A stretch of DNA of 44,751 nucleotides, from contig JASJDI010000021.1 of NCBI GenBank assembly GCA_030065155.1, positions 1-44,751 on the forward strand. The letters run 5' to 3'. Every line of letters starts with the position of its first letter. Position 1 is the stretch's first letter. The notes beneath the pieces were generated by a model, which was not told the DNA's origin, ran no database searches, and saw only the letters and a program-made list of their open reading frames with translations. Source of the stretch: Xenococcaceae cyanobacterium MO_188.B29. GTDB taxonomy: Bacteria > Cyanobacteriota > Cyanobacteriia > Cyanobacteriales > Xenococcaceae. Below are positions 35,990-44,305 of the stretch, one piece after another. Position numbers and translations under genes: made by a program.

Positions 35990-37534
35990 ATGTCTTCTTC
36001 TAACGATCCTTATAAAAGCCGATTGTTTAACTTCCTCAATCGTCAGACTATTCGTTTTCAAGACCAACTAGGAACAACTGTACGACATCTGCGATCGGCA
36101 ACAGAGATAGGTATACAAGCACTACTTTATCCCATCTATTTAATGGTGCAAAGTGGTCGTACTGCTCGCCAACAGTTAGAGTCTAGAGTTCGATCTTCTT
36201 TATTACTTTCTGGGGTTAAAACATCAGAATCTGATTCATCTCCCACTACATCATCAGTACCTTTAGATGAAGTTTTGAATTTGGTTGAACCTTGGCTGGA
36301 AACTAACGAGCTTAATAATCGTATCGATGCGGAAACTATCGATATTTCACCTATCAACGAAAATGTTGAACAAGTCGATCCTTGGTCAAATTTACCAGTA
36401 CCAAAGAAGAAAAAGCAACCAAAAAAAGTAACTTCTGCTCAACTAGAAAATATTCAAACCCGTTTTTCTCCCCTCTCATCCCAATCTTCTCTAGAAATTC
36501 AGGGAGTTGCTAGTTTATTAGACTCTCATGAGCTTGTACTAGTTGACTATCACAATCGTATTCTCAACGTTCTTAATCCCAGACAGCAAGAGATATTAAA
36601 ACAATATCTTGCCACCAAACACCAGAAACCAAATCTACTCGCTACCACTGCTAAAAAAGTTCTAGCTATCTTGCCCCAAATATCTCAAAATAATTCTGTT
36701 GACTCTCCACCAGTTAAGAGATTTTGGCAAATGATAGATTGGGTGAAAACTAGTTCAATAGCTAAAAAAGTGGATCTTTTCGGCGAATCTAAATTAGCTT
36801 CATCTGCCCCTGTTTTGCCTCCTGGCACTGATAATTCTTTTCTCCCTAACTTATTAGTTTCCTTAGATAACAAAGTAGCAGACTTAGAAACTAAATCATT
36901 CCTATCTATTTCTGTGGCAGGAAATCGATCGATCGATCGAGCCTCACCTGCTTATAACCAGCCTAATGTAACCCAGTCACAACCAGATTTATCCTCTAAT
37001 CCTTTTCAGATTCGTACTATCATTCAAGCTGCGATCGATCATTTTTTTGGAACAAATAACTTAGGAGTAACTAACCAAATTAAAGGAAACTCTCATTTTA
37101 CTCTTCCCAATTCAGCCAATCCTCTTCCTCTAGAATCAAAAACTGCATCTTCTTATCTACCTGGTAATTCCTTAGGATTAAATTTACCTCCAGCAGATGA
37201 GCAAGAGTCTTGGTTATCTTGGAATGATATCTTTAGTAATACTATTTCCTCTACTGTTAAACCTCCACCTTCAGAAACTCAAGTAAGTAGTAATCCCACC
37301 CAAGAATCTTTCCAGTTAGATCCCTTTCCTGAAGACAAAACTGAAGATTTTGCTAGCATTACTTATTTCGATCCTCCTAATACTGAAGTAGAAACAGCTT
37401 CAGATTTACTAGAAACTAAAGCAACTACGGTAGGTTACGAAAAGCATCTTTTAGAGCGAATCTTAGAAATTCTCGACCAGATTTTTGTTTGGCTAGAAGA
37501 AAGATTGCTGAAAATTTGGCGAATATTCAGATAA
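35990..37534 (+). CDS. Unrecognised 514-residue protein
   Basis: I do not recognise a family. The N-terminal 55 residues (RLFNFLNRQTIRFQDQLGTTVRHLRSATEIGIQALLYPIYLMVQSG) have helical character and could be membrane-associated. Most of residues 65-460 is low-complexity, rich in S, P, N, T and Q, with one acidic/hydrophobic segment (SLEIQGVASLLDSHELVLVDYHNRILNVLNPRQQEILKQYL) near 165-210. The C-terminus is an amphipathic or membrane-binding helix (LLERILEILDQIFVWLEERLLKIWRIFR). Codon use and HIP1 sites match neighbouring genes, so it is likely native. It follows the phytase-like gene by 115 bases, same strand. Confidence 0.7.
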   Translation: MSSSNDPYKSRLFNFLNRQTIRFQDQLGTTVRHLRSATEIGIQALLYPIYLMVQSGRTARQQLESRVRSSLLLSGVKTSESDSSPTTSSVPLDEVLNLVEPWLETNELNNRIDAETIDISPINENVEQVDPWSNLPVPKKKKQPKKVTSAQLENIQTRFSPLSSQSSLEIQGVASLLDSHELVLVDYHNRILNVLNPRQQEILKQYLATKHQKPNLLATTAKKVLAILPQISQNNSVDSPPVKRFWQMIDWVKTSSIAKKVDLFGESKLASSAPVLPPGTDNSFLPNLLVSLDNKVADLETKSFLSISVAGNRSIDRASPAYNQPNVTQSQPDLSSNPFQIRTIIQAAIDHFFGTNNLGVTNQIKGNSHFTLPNSANPLPLESKTASSYLPGNSLGLNLPPADEQESWLSWNDIFSNTISSTVKPPPSETQVSSNPTQESFQLDPFPEDKTEDFASITYFDPPNTEVETASDLLETKATTVGYEKHLLERILEILDQIFVWLEERLLKIWRIFR

Positions 37535-37643
37535 ATCATGCTGTAAATCGACAAAATACATCTAATAAGATTGTTATGACCTAGAAATATCTTAAAATCT
37601 ATTCAACGAAGGCAGAGTGCAGGAGGCAAAAGGCAAAAGATTA

Positions 37644-37677
37644 ATTATTCGGATAGGTTAAAATCAATCCGAATAAT
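37644..37677. terminator. Perfect 11-bp hairpin after the 514-residue protein gene
   Basis: ATTATTCGGAT (37644-37654) pairs exactly with ATCCGAATAAT (37667-37677) across a 12-base loop. No T-run follows. It may be a transcript end or a binding site for the downstream regulator gene at 37815; the sequence cannot decide. A GGAGGCAAAAGGCAAAAG repeat lies just before it. Confidence 0.5.
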
Positions 37678-37814
37678 ATAACTTATGAACGATGGGGATT
37701 GGAAAATAAAAGGGATAAGTTAACGAGAAGGTCATATAGCGATTTTCATTGGGTTGAGGCGTAGTTTGAGTTTAGGTAGTCTCTGAAGGGAAAGGTAATA
37801 AGAACTGGTGAATA

Positions 37815-39602
37815 ATGAGAATCTTACTGATAGATGACGATGAAGAGTTAATGGAGGTTTTAGCTAGTAAATTAATAGAGCAGCATTATGCTGTCGATAT
37901 TGCCAATAATGGCTCGATGGGTTGGGAATTTATCTTGCTATTCGACTACGATCTGGTGGTATTGGACTGGATGCTTCCTGACACTGAAGGAATTACCCTA
38001 TGCCAGCAAATTAGAGCCGAAGGCCATCAGATGCCGATTATGTTGTTGACAGCACGCGATCGCCATAGTGATAAAGTGATGGGGTTAGATGCAGGGGCAG
38101 ATGATTACGTAGTTAAACCCTTCAACTTTGATGAACTTACCGCCAGAATTCGTGCTTTACTGCGACGAGAAATCAATGTATCATCACCAATATTACAATG
38201 GCAAGATTTGAGTCTCGATCCTAAAACCTATGAAGTTAGATATCAAGATCGGCTTTTACCACTTACTCCCAAGGAATATGGATTGATCGAGCTATTTATG
38301 CGCCATCCTCAACAGGTTTTTAGCCCTGGTGCAATTATCGATAACCTTTGGGCTGGGGAAGATCCTCCAGGAGAAGAGGCAGTTAGAACCCACATAAAAG
38401 GACTACGCCAAAAATTAAAATCTGCTGGTATGGCTAAAGATACCATTAAAACTGTTTACGGTATTGGTTATCGTCTCAAATCTTCTACTGATGAAAATCA
38501 AGAACAAGATAGCCAAAAGATAGATAGATCGGAAATTGCTAGTGCCTGGTCAAAATTTAGGGATGTAGCGTTCCAAAGATTAACCATTTTAGAAAATCTA
38601 GCTGTAGCATTGGCGGAAAATCAAGTTACTCAAGAACTACATGAAGAAGCTAAAAGTTCTGCCCACAAGCTAGCAGGTTCATTAGGTGGTTTTGGATTTC
38701 CTGAAGGCTCAAAAATTGCCAAACAAATAGAAAAATTATTAGAAAATAACCTAGTAGATCCCTCTGATATTGAACAATTTACAATACTGATAAACTCTCT
38801 TAATGCTGAACTACAAAATCAGCCTTTTGCAGAGAAAGTTAGAGACACATTAGTACAAAATGTTACGCTGTTGATAATCGATCGCGATGCTGATTTTAGC
38901 CAACTGCTAGCTAATGAAGCCGATCGAAAAGGTTTGAAAACCTATACTGCATCCAATCTAGATCGAGCCAGAGAAATAACTAGACAAGAATCTCTAGCTG
39001 CGGTGATCTATAAAATAGTCTTTCCCGACGGCAAAGATTTAGTATTTTTAGAAGATTTACATCAACACATGCCACAATTGCCAATTGTAGCGATCGCCGA
39101 AGACGCTCAATTGCTAGATCGTCTAGATATAGTTCGCAAAGGTGGTAATCTAATTTTAGAATATCCAGTAGAACCAAGCATTGCTATTTCCTCTGTTAGC
39201 GAATTGCTCCAAAATACTGGTGATGCTGCCAAAATACTGATCGTTGATGACGATCCACAGGTTCTATCATCTCTTGAGATATCTCTTCAGCCTTGGGGGT
39301 TTGAGTTAACTACTCTTGACGATCCACAGAAGTTTTGGAGCATTTTAGAAGAAGTAGAACCAGATTTGTTAGTGTTGGATATAGAAATGCCCGAAATTAG
39401 TGGTATTGAATTATGCCAAATTTTAAGATGCGATCGTCGTTGGCAACAATTACCCGTCTTATTTTTAACCGGACATCAAGATGAAAAGACTCAACATCAA
39501 GCTTTTGCCATTGGTGCAGATGATTATATTTTTAAACCAGTAGTTGGCTCGGAGTTAGCCAACCGGATTTTAAACCGTTTACGTCGCAGCCACAATAATT
39601 AG
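37815..39602 (+). CDS. Multi-domain response regulator REC-wHTH-Hpt-REC-REC
   Basis: A 595-residue regulator. REC1 (1-118) has the acidic pair D7-D8, D51 in VLDWMLP, T79 and K101. An OmpR-type winged helix occupies 124-223 (PLTPKEYGLIELFMRHP, AVRTHIKGLRQKLK, IKTVYGIGYRL). An Hpt domain spans about 240-335 with H284 in SSAHKLAGSLGGFG. REC2 (348-465) lacks its acceptor aspartate (AAVIYKIVFPDG), so it is probably not phosphorylated. REC3 (472-590) is complete: D478-D480, D522 in LDIEMP, T552 and K574. The chain could pass phosphate between REC1, Hpt and REC3 within one DNA-binding protein. No histidine kinase is adjacent. Confidence 0.9.
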   Translation: MRILLIDDDEELMEVLASKLIEQHYAVDIANNGSMGWEFILLFDYDLVVLDWMLPDTEGITLCQQIRAEGHQMPIMLLTARDRHSDKVMGLDAGADDYVVKPFNFDELTARIRALLRREINVSSPILQWQDLSLDPKTYEVRYQDRLLPLTPKEYGLIELFMRHPQQVFSPGAIIDNLWAGEDPPGEEAVRTHIKGLRQKLKSAGMAKDTIKTVYGIGYRLKSSTDENQEQDSQKIDRSEIASAWSKFRDVAFQRLTILENLAVALAENQVTQELHEEAKSSAHKLAGSLGGFGFPEGSKIAKQIEKLLENNLVDPSDIEQFTILINSLNAELQNQPFAEKVRDTLVQNVTLLIIDRDADFSQLLANEADRKGLKTYTASNLDRAREITRQESLAAVIYKIVFPDGKDLVFLEDLHQHMPQLPIVAIAEDAQLLDRLDIVRKGGNLILEYPVEPSIAISSVSELLQNTGDAAKILIVDDDPQVLSSLEISLQPWGFELTTLDDPQKFWSILEEVEPDLLVLDIEMPEISGIELCQILRCDRRWQQLPVLFLTGHQDEKTQHQAFAIGADDYIFKPVVGSELANRILNRLRRSHNN

Positions 39603-39643
39603 AGATAAACTTAATGCTCCAAATTCTCATAAATTTTCTAGCT

Positions 39644-40009
39644 CTAATTCTCAAAACATGTACTAATCCATGCTAATTGCAACTCGGTTGGGCGTTGTTG
39701 AGATGCTGCATCTGTTTGTTCCTCTTGCCATTGCCAATTTGAGTAATAATCACCCCGATTATTTGTGTAATTAGCGAGTTCTATATTCAACAGTTCTTCG
39801 ACACAAGCCTGATATCTTGTAAGATTAATCTCATCAAATAACTCTTGAGTGGAAATACTGTTACAGCCACTAATTTCTCCAGATATACGATATTGAGTAT
39901 CGCAGCCAAGAGCTAAAACAGTTTCTCCTGTACCCATAGCCAAAGCAATTACCAAAAAAGTCGGCTTAATGATCGTACTAACCACAATTAAAATAAAGTT
40001 ACGATTCAT
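39644..40009 (-). CDS. Small exported protein of unknown function
   Basis: A 121-residue protein with an N-terminal hydrophobic signal segment (residues 4-34, ending VLALG). Four cysteines follow (C36, C49, C68, C118 approximately), possibly disulfide-bonded in the periplasm. The body is Q/N/E-rich. I do not recognise the family. It converges on the multi-receiver regulator gene. Confidence 0.6.
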   Translation of the reverse strand: MNRNFILIVVSTIIKPTFLVIALAMGTGETVLALGCDTQYRISGEISGCNSISTQELFDEINLTRYQACVEELLNIELANYTNNRGDYYSNWQWQEEQTDAASQQRPTELQLAWISTCFEN

Positions 40010-40697
40010 GTCCTTTTTCTGTAAATTTTTGTTTATTGGAATAATTTGCTTGCCCTAATCAACGAGATCGGCTTCGCTGGCTCAGAACAAGATCGCTCTG
40101 CTTGTAGATTTTGCTCAGACTAAGGAATGATCATTAAGATTATGTTTCTATGATAGCAAGTCTTAATTGGTATTTAGTCTGAAGATAAAATACCTAAAAT
40201 TAAAGACTTTATCCATAGCAAAAAAACAACATATTAAATCTTATTTTTTGTTTAATTTATAGCCAAACAAAAAGGCAATTTGGCAACTAAAATCAAGCCA
40301 ATTATTGAATACTAATCATTGACAATTTGTACCGTTTTAGGTGATTTCTGAGAAAGCTTATACCTTGTAAAGTGGGCAAACTAACTTTCTACTTTTTAAT
40401 GCACTTAAAAACTAAGTGTGCAACGCCCCAATTTTTAGGATAATTTCTTTCCTAGAAATATCCTTAGTCTGCACTTGCATTCTCTTTAAGGATTGATTTT
40501 TGGCGATCTTTTCTAAGAAGGCGATCGGAAAATCGCTATGTCTTAAAGCACTATCATAATCTTTTTTTCTATGTTGAATCAAACTTTGAAACATAGAGAA
40601 TTAGTAATTTTCAAGGCAAGATTATTTCTGATTACTAGACTTATGCAAGTACTTACTTTATAGCGGTCAAATGATCTATATCGTTTAATGGAAAGCT
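40010..40697. other. Long intergenic region upstream of the PL14-like gene
   Basis: About 690 AT-rich bases. It holds copy B of the dispersed repeat (40334-40392) and a CTAGACTTATGCAAG motif at 40635-40649. A 60-codon minus-strand open frame at 40412-40594 has no recognisable family or ribosome binding site. The last 60 bases presumably carry the promoter of the CBM2-PL14 gene. Confidence 0.55.
40334..40392 (-). repeat. Dispersed intergenic repeat, copy B
   Basis: Reverse complement of copy A at 23371-23412, with 18 additional bases between GAAAGTTAGTTTGCCC and TTTCTCAGAAATCACCT. The match covers about 40 positions with a few differences. Confidence 0.8.
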
Positions 40698-41834
40698 ATG
40701 AATACATTTGACTTGTTTGTTGACACTAATCCTACAGATTTGTCTATCGATCGATTAATAGATTTAGAATTTGTAGTCAAAAAAGATTGGACTCATGGAG
40801 GAGGATTTACTGGCAATATTAATATTACTAATAATGGCGATTTTTTGCAAGAATGGACAATTGAATTTGATGCAGATTTTGATATTTACAAAATTTGGAA
40901 TGCAGAAATTGTCTCCCATGTTGGCAATCATTATGTAATTAAAAGCAGGCCTGCAAACAGTGATGTCAACATAGGTGAAACTGTTACTTTTGGTTTCAAT
41001 GCTCTTGTCGAGCATCAAACAATTGTAGAGCCAACTAACTTCATTTTTAATCAACAAAAAGTTCTTAGTCCCCAGGCAATTGCCGTAGGATTTGAGCAGC
41101 ATGATGCTGGTATTAACTACGATCTATCGATGCAACGCAAAGATTGGAATGCAACCTGGATGAATGACAGCTTGATGAAAGATTATGCCATCATTACCGA
41201 TACTGATGCTTATTCTGGTGAAAAATCTCTCAGAATCACCTATCTTTCTGATGCGAGAACTGGTGGCAGCGCAATATGGAAGCTTCCAGCAGAGAAAGAA
41301 TATTATCTTTCTTACCAGGTTAAATTTAGTGATGATTTTGATTTTGATGGTTCTAAGAAAAGTGGAGGTAAACTACCAGGTTTAGCAGGTGCAGGAGGTT
41401 ATTGTAGCGGTGGTCAGACTTGCAATGGAGATAATGGCTTTTCGTCGCGATATATGTGGGGAAAAAACGGAAGAGCAAAATTGTATTTGTACCATATGGA
41501 TAAACCAACAAAATGGGGAGAAAACTTCTGGTTTCAGGGAAGCGATGGCAACGATAAATATTTTCAGCGAGGACAATGGCATAATCTTGTTCAAAGAGTC
41601 CGCATTAATGATGGCAACCAATCGAATGGTGAGATAGATGTTTGGATGGATGGAGAACAGGTACTGTCTATTGATGAACTCAGATTTGTTACTAATAATC
41701 AAGGCATTGATGCTCTACTGTTCAGTACTTTTCATGGAGGTAATACTGATGAATGGTTGCCAGATCATACGGTCTATAGCTACTGGGATAACTTTATTGT
41801 TTCTCCTAATGCTGCTGATGTAGGTTTAGTATAG
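40698..41834 (+). CDS. CBM2 + PL14-like polysaccharide lyase (alginate lyase-like)
   Basis: A 378-residue two-domain protein. Residues 20-118 match the family 2 cellulose-binding module: WTHGGGFTGNINITNNGDFLQEWTIEFD, then VIKSRPANSDVNIGETVTFGFNA. Residues 125-372 match the alginate lyase-like PL14 fold: GGSAIWKLPAEKEYYLSYQVKFSDDFDF, KSGGKLPGLAGAG, GFSSRYMWGKNGRAKLYLY, RGQWHNLVQRVRIN, GEIDVWMDGEQVL and FSTFHGGNTDEWLPDHTVYSYWDNF. It would bind and cleave an acidic or glucan-type polysaccharide, perhaps in the cell's own sheath. No signal peptide is seen, so export, if any, must use another route. It abuts the CAST-like cassette. Confidence 0.85.
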   Translation: MNTFDLFVDTNPTDLSIDRLIDLEFVVKKDWTHGGGFTGNINITNNGDFLQEWTIEFDADFDIYKIWNAEIVSHVGNHYVIKSRPANSDVNIGETVTFGFNALVEHQTIVEPTNFIFNQQKVLSPQAIAVGFEQHDAGINYDLSMQRKDWNATWMNDSLMKDYAIITDTDAYSGEKSLRITYLSDARTGGSAIWKLPAEKEYYLSYQVKFSDDFDFDGSKKSGGKLPGLAGAGGYCSGGQTCNGDNGFSSRYMWGKNGRAKLYLYHMDKPTKWGENFWFQGSDGNDKYFQRGQWHNLVQRVRINDGNQSNGEIDVWMDGEQVLSIDELRFVTNNQGIDALLFSTFHGGNTDEWLPDHTVYSYWDNFIVSPNAADVGLV

Positions 41835-41902
41835 ACTAAGATACTGTAATTACTTAGGGCAATTACAAGCAGAGACGATCGATCTATTCATAAAATCAAG
41901 AT

Positions 41903-41929
41903 GAGAAGTGGGTCAACTATCCACTTCTC
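41903..41929 (+). terminator. Hairpin after the PL14-like gene
   Basis: GAGAAGTGG (41903-41911) and CCACTTCTC (41921-41929) form a perfect nine-base stem with a nine-base loop, 70 bases after the stop codon. It lacks a T-run. The rest of 41835-41998 shows no gene and no recognisable transposon end. Confidence 0.5.
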
Positions 41930-41998
41930 AAACGCTTAATTAGGATTTATGTATTCAGAGTTTACCAATGTAGTGATTGTTTAAGGTGTGAAGCTTAA

Positions 41999-42826
41999 TT
42001 CAGATATCATCATGCCAAGTTAGCATTTACACAAATAGCACACTTAGGACTAACTAGAAGAAATGATGAAAATTGGTCAAGAGAAATTCAGAGAACTCTA
42101 GGTAATCTAGCTATAGGTGCAATAGATTTCAGAGATAAAGAGGCTTGTCTTACTTTACGGGATTTAGACAAGCTTTTAGTTCGCTATATCGTAGACAACT
42201 ACAATCAACGTCTCGATGCGCGGATGGGAGATCAAACTAGATTTCAAAGGTGGGAATCTCGGTTGATTGCTGCACCAGAGGCGATCGCTGTTAGGGATTT
42301 AGATATCTGTTTGATGAAGCAAGCCAAACGCAATATACAAAGAGGTGGTTATATTGATTTTGCAAGACTCAAGTATCGAGGCGAGTATCTGGCTGGTTAT
42401 GCAGGAGAGACAATTATTTTACGCTACGAACCTAGAGACATCACAGAAGTTTTGGTGTACCGAAGAGAAGGCAATAAAGAGGTTTTTCTGGCTCGTGCCT
42501 ATGCTCAGGATTTAGAAACTGAGACTATTTCTTTGGATGAAGCTCAAGCTAGCAGTCGCCAGGTACGAAAAGCAGGGAAAACAGTTAGTAATCGATCGAT
42601 TCTCAATGAAATCCGCGATCGCGATTTATTTACTCCCCCAGACAAGAAAACTCGTAAGGCAAGACAAAAAGAGGAACAAGCCGAATTACCAACACAAAAA
42701 AGATTTAGTCAGACTAAGACTTTTGATGAAATTGATGAGGAAGAGGAAGTAACGCCAACCACAAGAGAAACTCCTCAAGTAGAAGTATTGGACTACGAAG
42801 ATTTACTGGATGATTATGGGTTTTAG
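41999..42826 (+). pseudogene. tnsB: TnsB (TniA-like DDE transposase), 3' fragment of a type V-K CAST-like element
   Basis: The frame is open from a stop at 41996-41998 to the TAG at 42824-42826; the first good ATG is at 42224. From about 42134 (DKEACLTLRDLDKLLVRYIVDNYNQ) it matches the C-terminal third of TnsB of type V-K CRISPR-associated transposons: MGDQTRFQRWE, RDLDICLMKQAKRNIQRGG, YRGEYLAGYAGETI, RDITEVLVYRREGNKEVFLARAYAQ, SLDEAQASSRQVRKAGK. The end, DYEDLLDDYGF, corresponds to the C-terminal tail that hooks onto TnsC. The helix-turn-helix and the DDE catalytic domain are absent; the PL14-like gene occupies that space. The first 45 codons (41999-42133) have no match I recognise. tnsC starts four bases after the stop. 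Confidence 0.85.
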
Positions 42827-42829
42827 ATT

Positions 42830-43654
42830 ATGACAGCACAAGATGCCAAAACAGTAGCAAAACAATTAGGAACTATTGAATTACCCAGGGATAAGCTACA
42901 AGCAGAAATCAAACGATTAAATCGAAAAAACATAGTTTCTTTAAATCAGGTAGAAGTTCTACACAAATGGTTAGAGGGAAAAAGACAAGCAAGACAGTCT
43001 TGTCGAGTGGTGGGAGAATCAAGAACAGGAAAAACTGTTGCTTCTAATTCCTATCGGTTAAGACATAAGCCAATTCAAGAAGTAGGAAAACCGCCGATTG
43101 TACCAGTAGTTTATATTCAAATTCCTCAAGAATGTGGAGCAAAGGATTTGTTTAAGGCGATTATCGAACATCTTAAGTATCAAATGACAAAGGGAACTGT
43201 TGCAGAAATCAGAGATCGGATGCTGCGGGTGCTGAAAGCCTGTGGCGTGGAGATGCTAATTATTGATGAAGCAGATCGCTTAAAGCCAAAGACTTTTGCT
43301 GAAGTAAGAGATATTTTTGACAAGCTTAATATTGCTGTAGTTTTGGTGGGAACAGATCGTTTAGAGACAGTAATTAAAAGAGACGAACAAGTTTACAATC
43401 GTTTTCGTGCTTGTTATCGTTTTGGCAAGTTATCAGGAAATGATTTTACTGATGCTATTAAAATTTGGGAAAGGGATATCTTAAAGTTGCCAGTAGTTTC
43501 TAATTTAACCAGAAAAAGTACAAAAGAGATTTTAGCCAAGGCTACAGGTGGTTATATCGGGTTACTGGATATGATTCTGCGAGAGGCTGCAATAAGAGCG
43601 TTGAAAAAGCGCGTGGGCTACGCTGCGGTTTCCGCAGCTAGTAGAACCACGTAA
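42830..43654 (+). CDS. tnsC: TnsC-like AAA+ transposition regulator, type V-K CAST family (3' end frame-shifted)
   Basis: A 274-residue ATPase as written. Walker A is GESRTGKT (62-69, K68), Walker B EMLIIDEADR (141-150), with a sensor region VVLVGTDRLETVIKRDEQV. Similarity to TnsC of type V-K systems runs from MTAQDAKTVAKQLG to REAAIRALKK. Such TnsC polymerises on DNA, recruits TnsB and links it to Cas12k-TniQ. After residue 260 a 46-bp palindromic repeat (43610-43655) changes the frame. The old ending KGLSNDLETLKEVAGEYK is still readable from 43656 to 43709 in another frame, with its TAA at 43710-43712 overlapping the tniQ ATG (TAATG). The present protein ends RVGYAAVSAASRTT. The ATPase core is intact; effect on function unknown. 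Confidence 0.9.
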   Translation: MTAQDAKTVAKQLGTIELPRDKLQAEIKRLNRKNIVSLNQVEVLHKWLEGKRQARQSCRVVGESRTGKTVASNSYRLRHKPIQEVGKPPIVPVVYIQIPQECGAKDLFKAIIEHLKYQMTKGTVAEIRDRMLRVLKACGVEMLIIDEADRLKPKTFAEVRDIFDKLNIAVVLVGTDRLETVIKRDEQVYNRFRACYRFGKLSGNDFTDAIKIWERDILKLPVVSNLTRKSTKEILAKATGGYIGLLDMILREAAIRALKKRVGYAAVSAASRTT

Positions 43655-43655
43655 G
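43610..43655. repeat. Palindromic repeat inserted in the tnsC 3' end
   Basis: Forty-six bases with an outer stem CGTGG/CCACG (43612-43616 with 43647-43651) and a perfect inner hairpin GCTGCGG-TTT-CCGCAGC (43622-43638). Removing it restores the reading frame that ends just at tniQ. It shares the stem-TTT-stem design of the repeats at 21875 and 24462. AAG flanks both sides and may be a target duplication. Confidence 0.8.
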
Positions 43656-43711
43656 AAGGGTTTATCAAACGATTTGGAGACTCTCAAAGAAGTAGCAGGG
43701 GAATATAAATA

Positions 43712-44215
43712 ATGAAAGTGGATGAAATTCAACCCTGGTGGTTTTTGGTTGAGCCTTTGGAAGGGAAAAGTATTAGTCATTATTTGGGTAGATTTAGAAG
43801 GGCAAATGAACTAAGTCCCACTCAGTTAGGTAAAATTAGTAGTCTGGGTGCTATTACAAGTCGATGGGAGAAGTTTCGTTTTAATCCACCTCCGAATCAA
43901 GAGCAGTTAGAAGCTTTAGCTAAGGTGGTGGCAATAGATGTAGATAGATTGGCGCAGATGTTACCACCGAAGGGTGTTGGAATGAAGTTGAGTCCTATTC
44001 GTTTATGTGCCGTTTGCTATGTGGAAAATCCTTGTCATCGGATGGAATGGCAGTTTAAACAGACTGATAAGTGTAGCAAGCATAAATTGAGATTGTTATC
44101 AGAGTGTCCCAATTGCAAAGCAAGGTTTCAGATTCCTGCGCTTTGGATTGATGGTTGGTGTAGTAGGTGTTTTTTGTCTTTTGCTGAAATGGTCAAATCG
44201 CAAAAAGCCGTCTAA
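43712..44215 (+). CDS. tniQ: TniQ, short type V-K CAST form
   Basis: A 167-residue TniQ, the short form found in type V-K elements rather than the roughly 400-residue form of other Tn7-like systems. The N-terminal half (QPWWFLVEPLEGKSISHYLGRFRRANELSPTQLG) is the TniQ fold with its helix-turn-helix. The C-terminal half has zinc-ligand pairs C99-C102, C108-H109, C121-H124, C132-C135 and C150-C153. In this family TniQ caps TnsC filaments at the Cas12k-RNA-bound target. It appears full length and overlaps the ancestral tnsC stop by one base (TAATG), showing the original operon. No cas12k start follows before the CHAT gene. Confidence 0.92.
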   Translation: MKVDEIQPWWFLVEPLEGKSISHYLGRFRRANELSPTQLGKISSLGAITSRWEKFRFNPPPNQEQLEALAKVVAIDVDRLAQMLPPKGVGMKLSPIRLCAVCYVENPCHRMEWQFKQTDKCSKHKLRLLSECPNCKARFQIPALWIDGWCSRCFLSFAEMVKSQKAV

Positions 44216-44285
44216 ATTTTGTTGTCGCTTCGATATCAAGTCGTTTAATCCGCTTACAGTACTCGTAGCAAAATCCGTTTAGAAT

Positions 44286-44305
44286 CCTGCGTTTTTAAAC
44301 GTAGG
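44286..44305. repeat. Hairpin resembling the right end of an IS200/IS605-type element
   Basis: CCTGCGTTT-TT-AAACGTAGG, a stem with one G-T pair, within AATCCTGCG...CGTAGGAGATATTAA. Cyanobacterial IS200/IS605 (tnpB-bearing) right ends often read as a hairpin followed by GGAGATGTCAA. No tnpB is visible beside it, so this would be a remnant. It could equally be a transcript-end hairpin for tniQ. Confidence 0.4.

Noticed and set aside
40412-40594. 60-codon minus-strand open frame
   Set aside because: No family resemblance, no ribosome binding site and no context; compatible with chance in AT-rich DNA.
41835-41998. Left end of the CAST-like element
   Set aside because: No TGTACA terminus or repeated TnsB-binding motifs could be seen before the tnsB remnant; the left end appears deleted.
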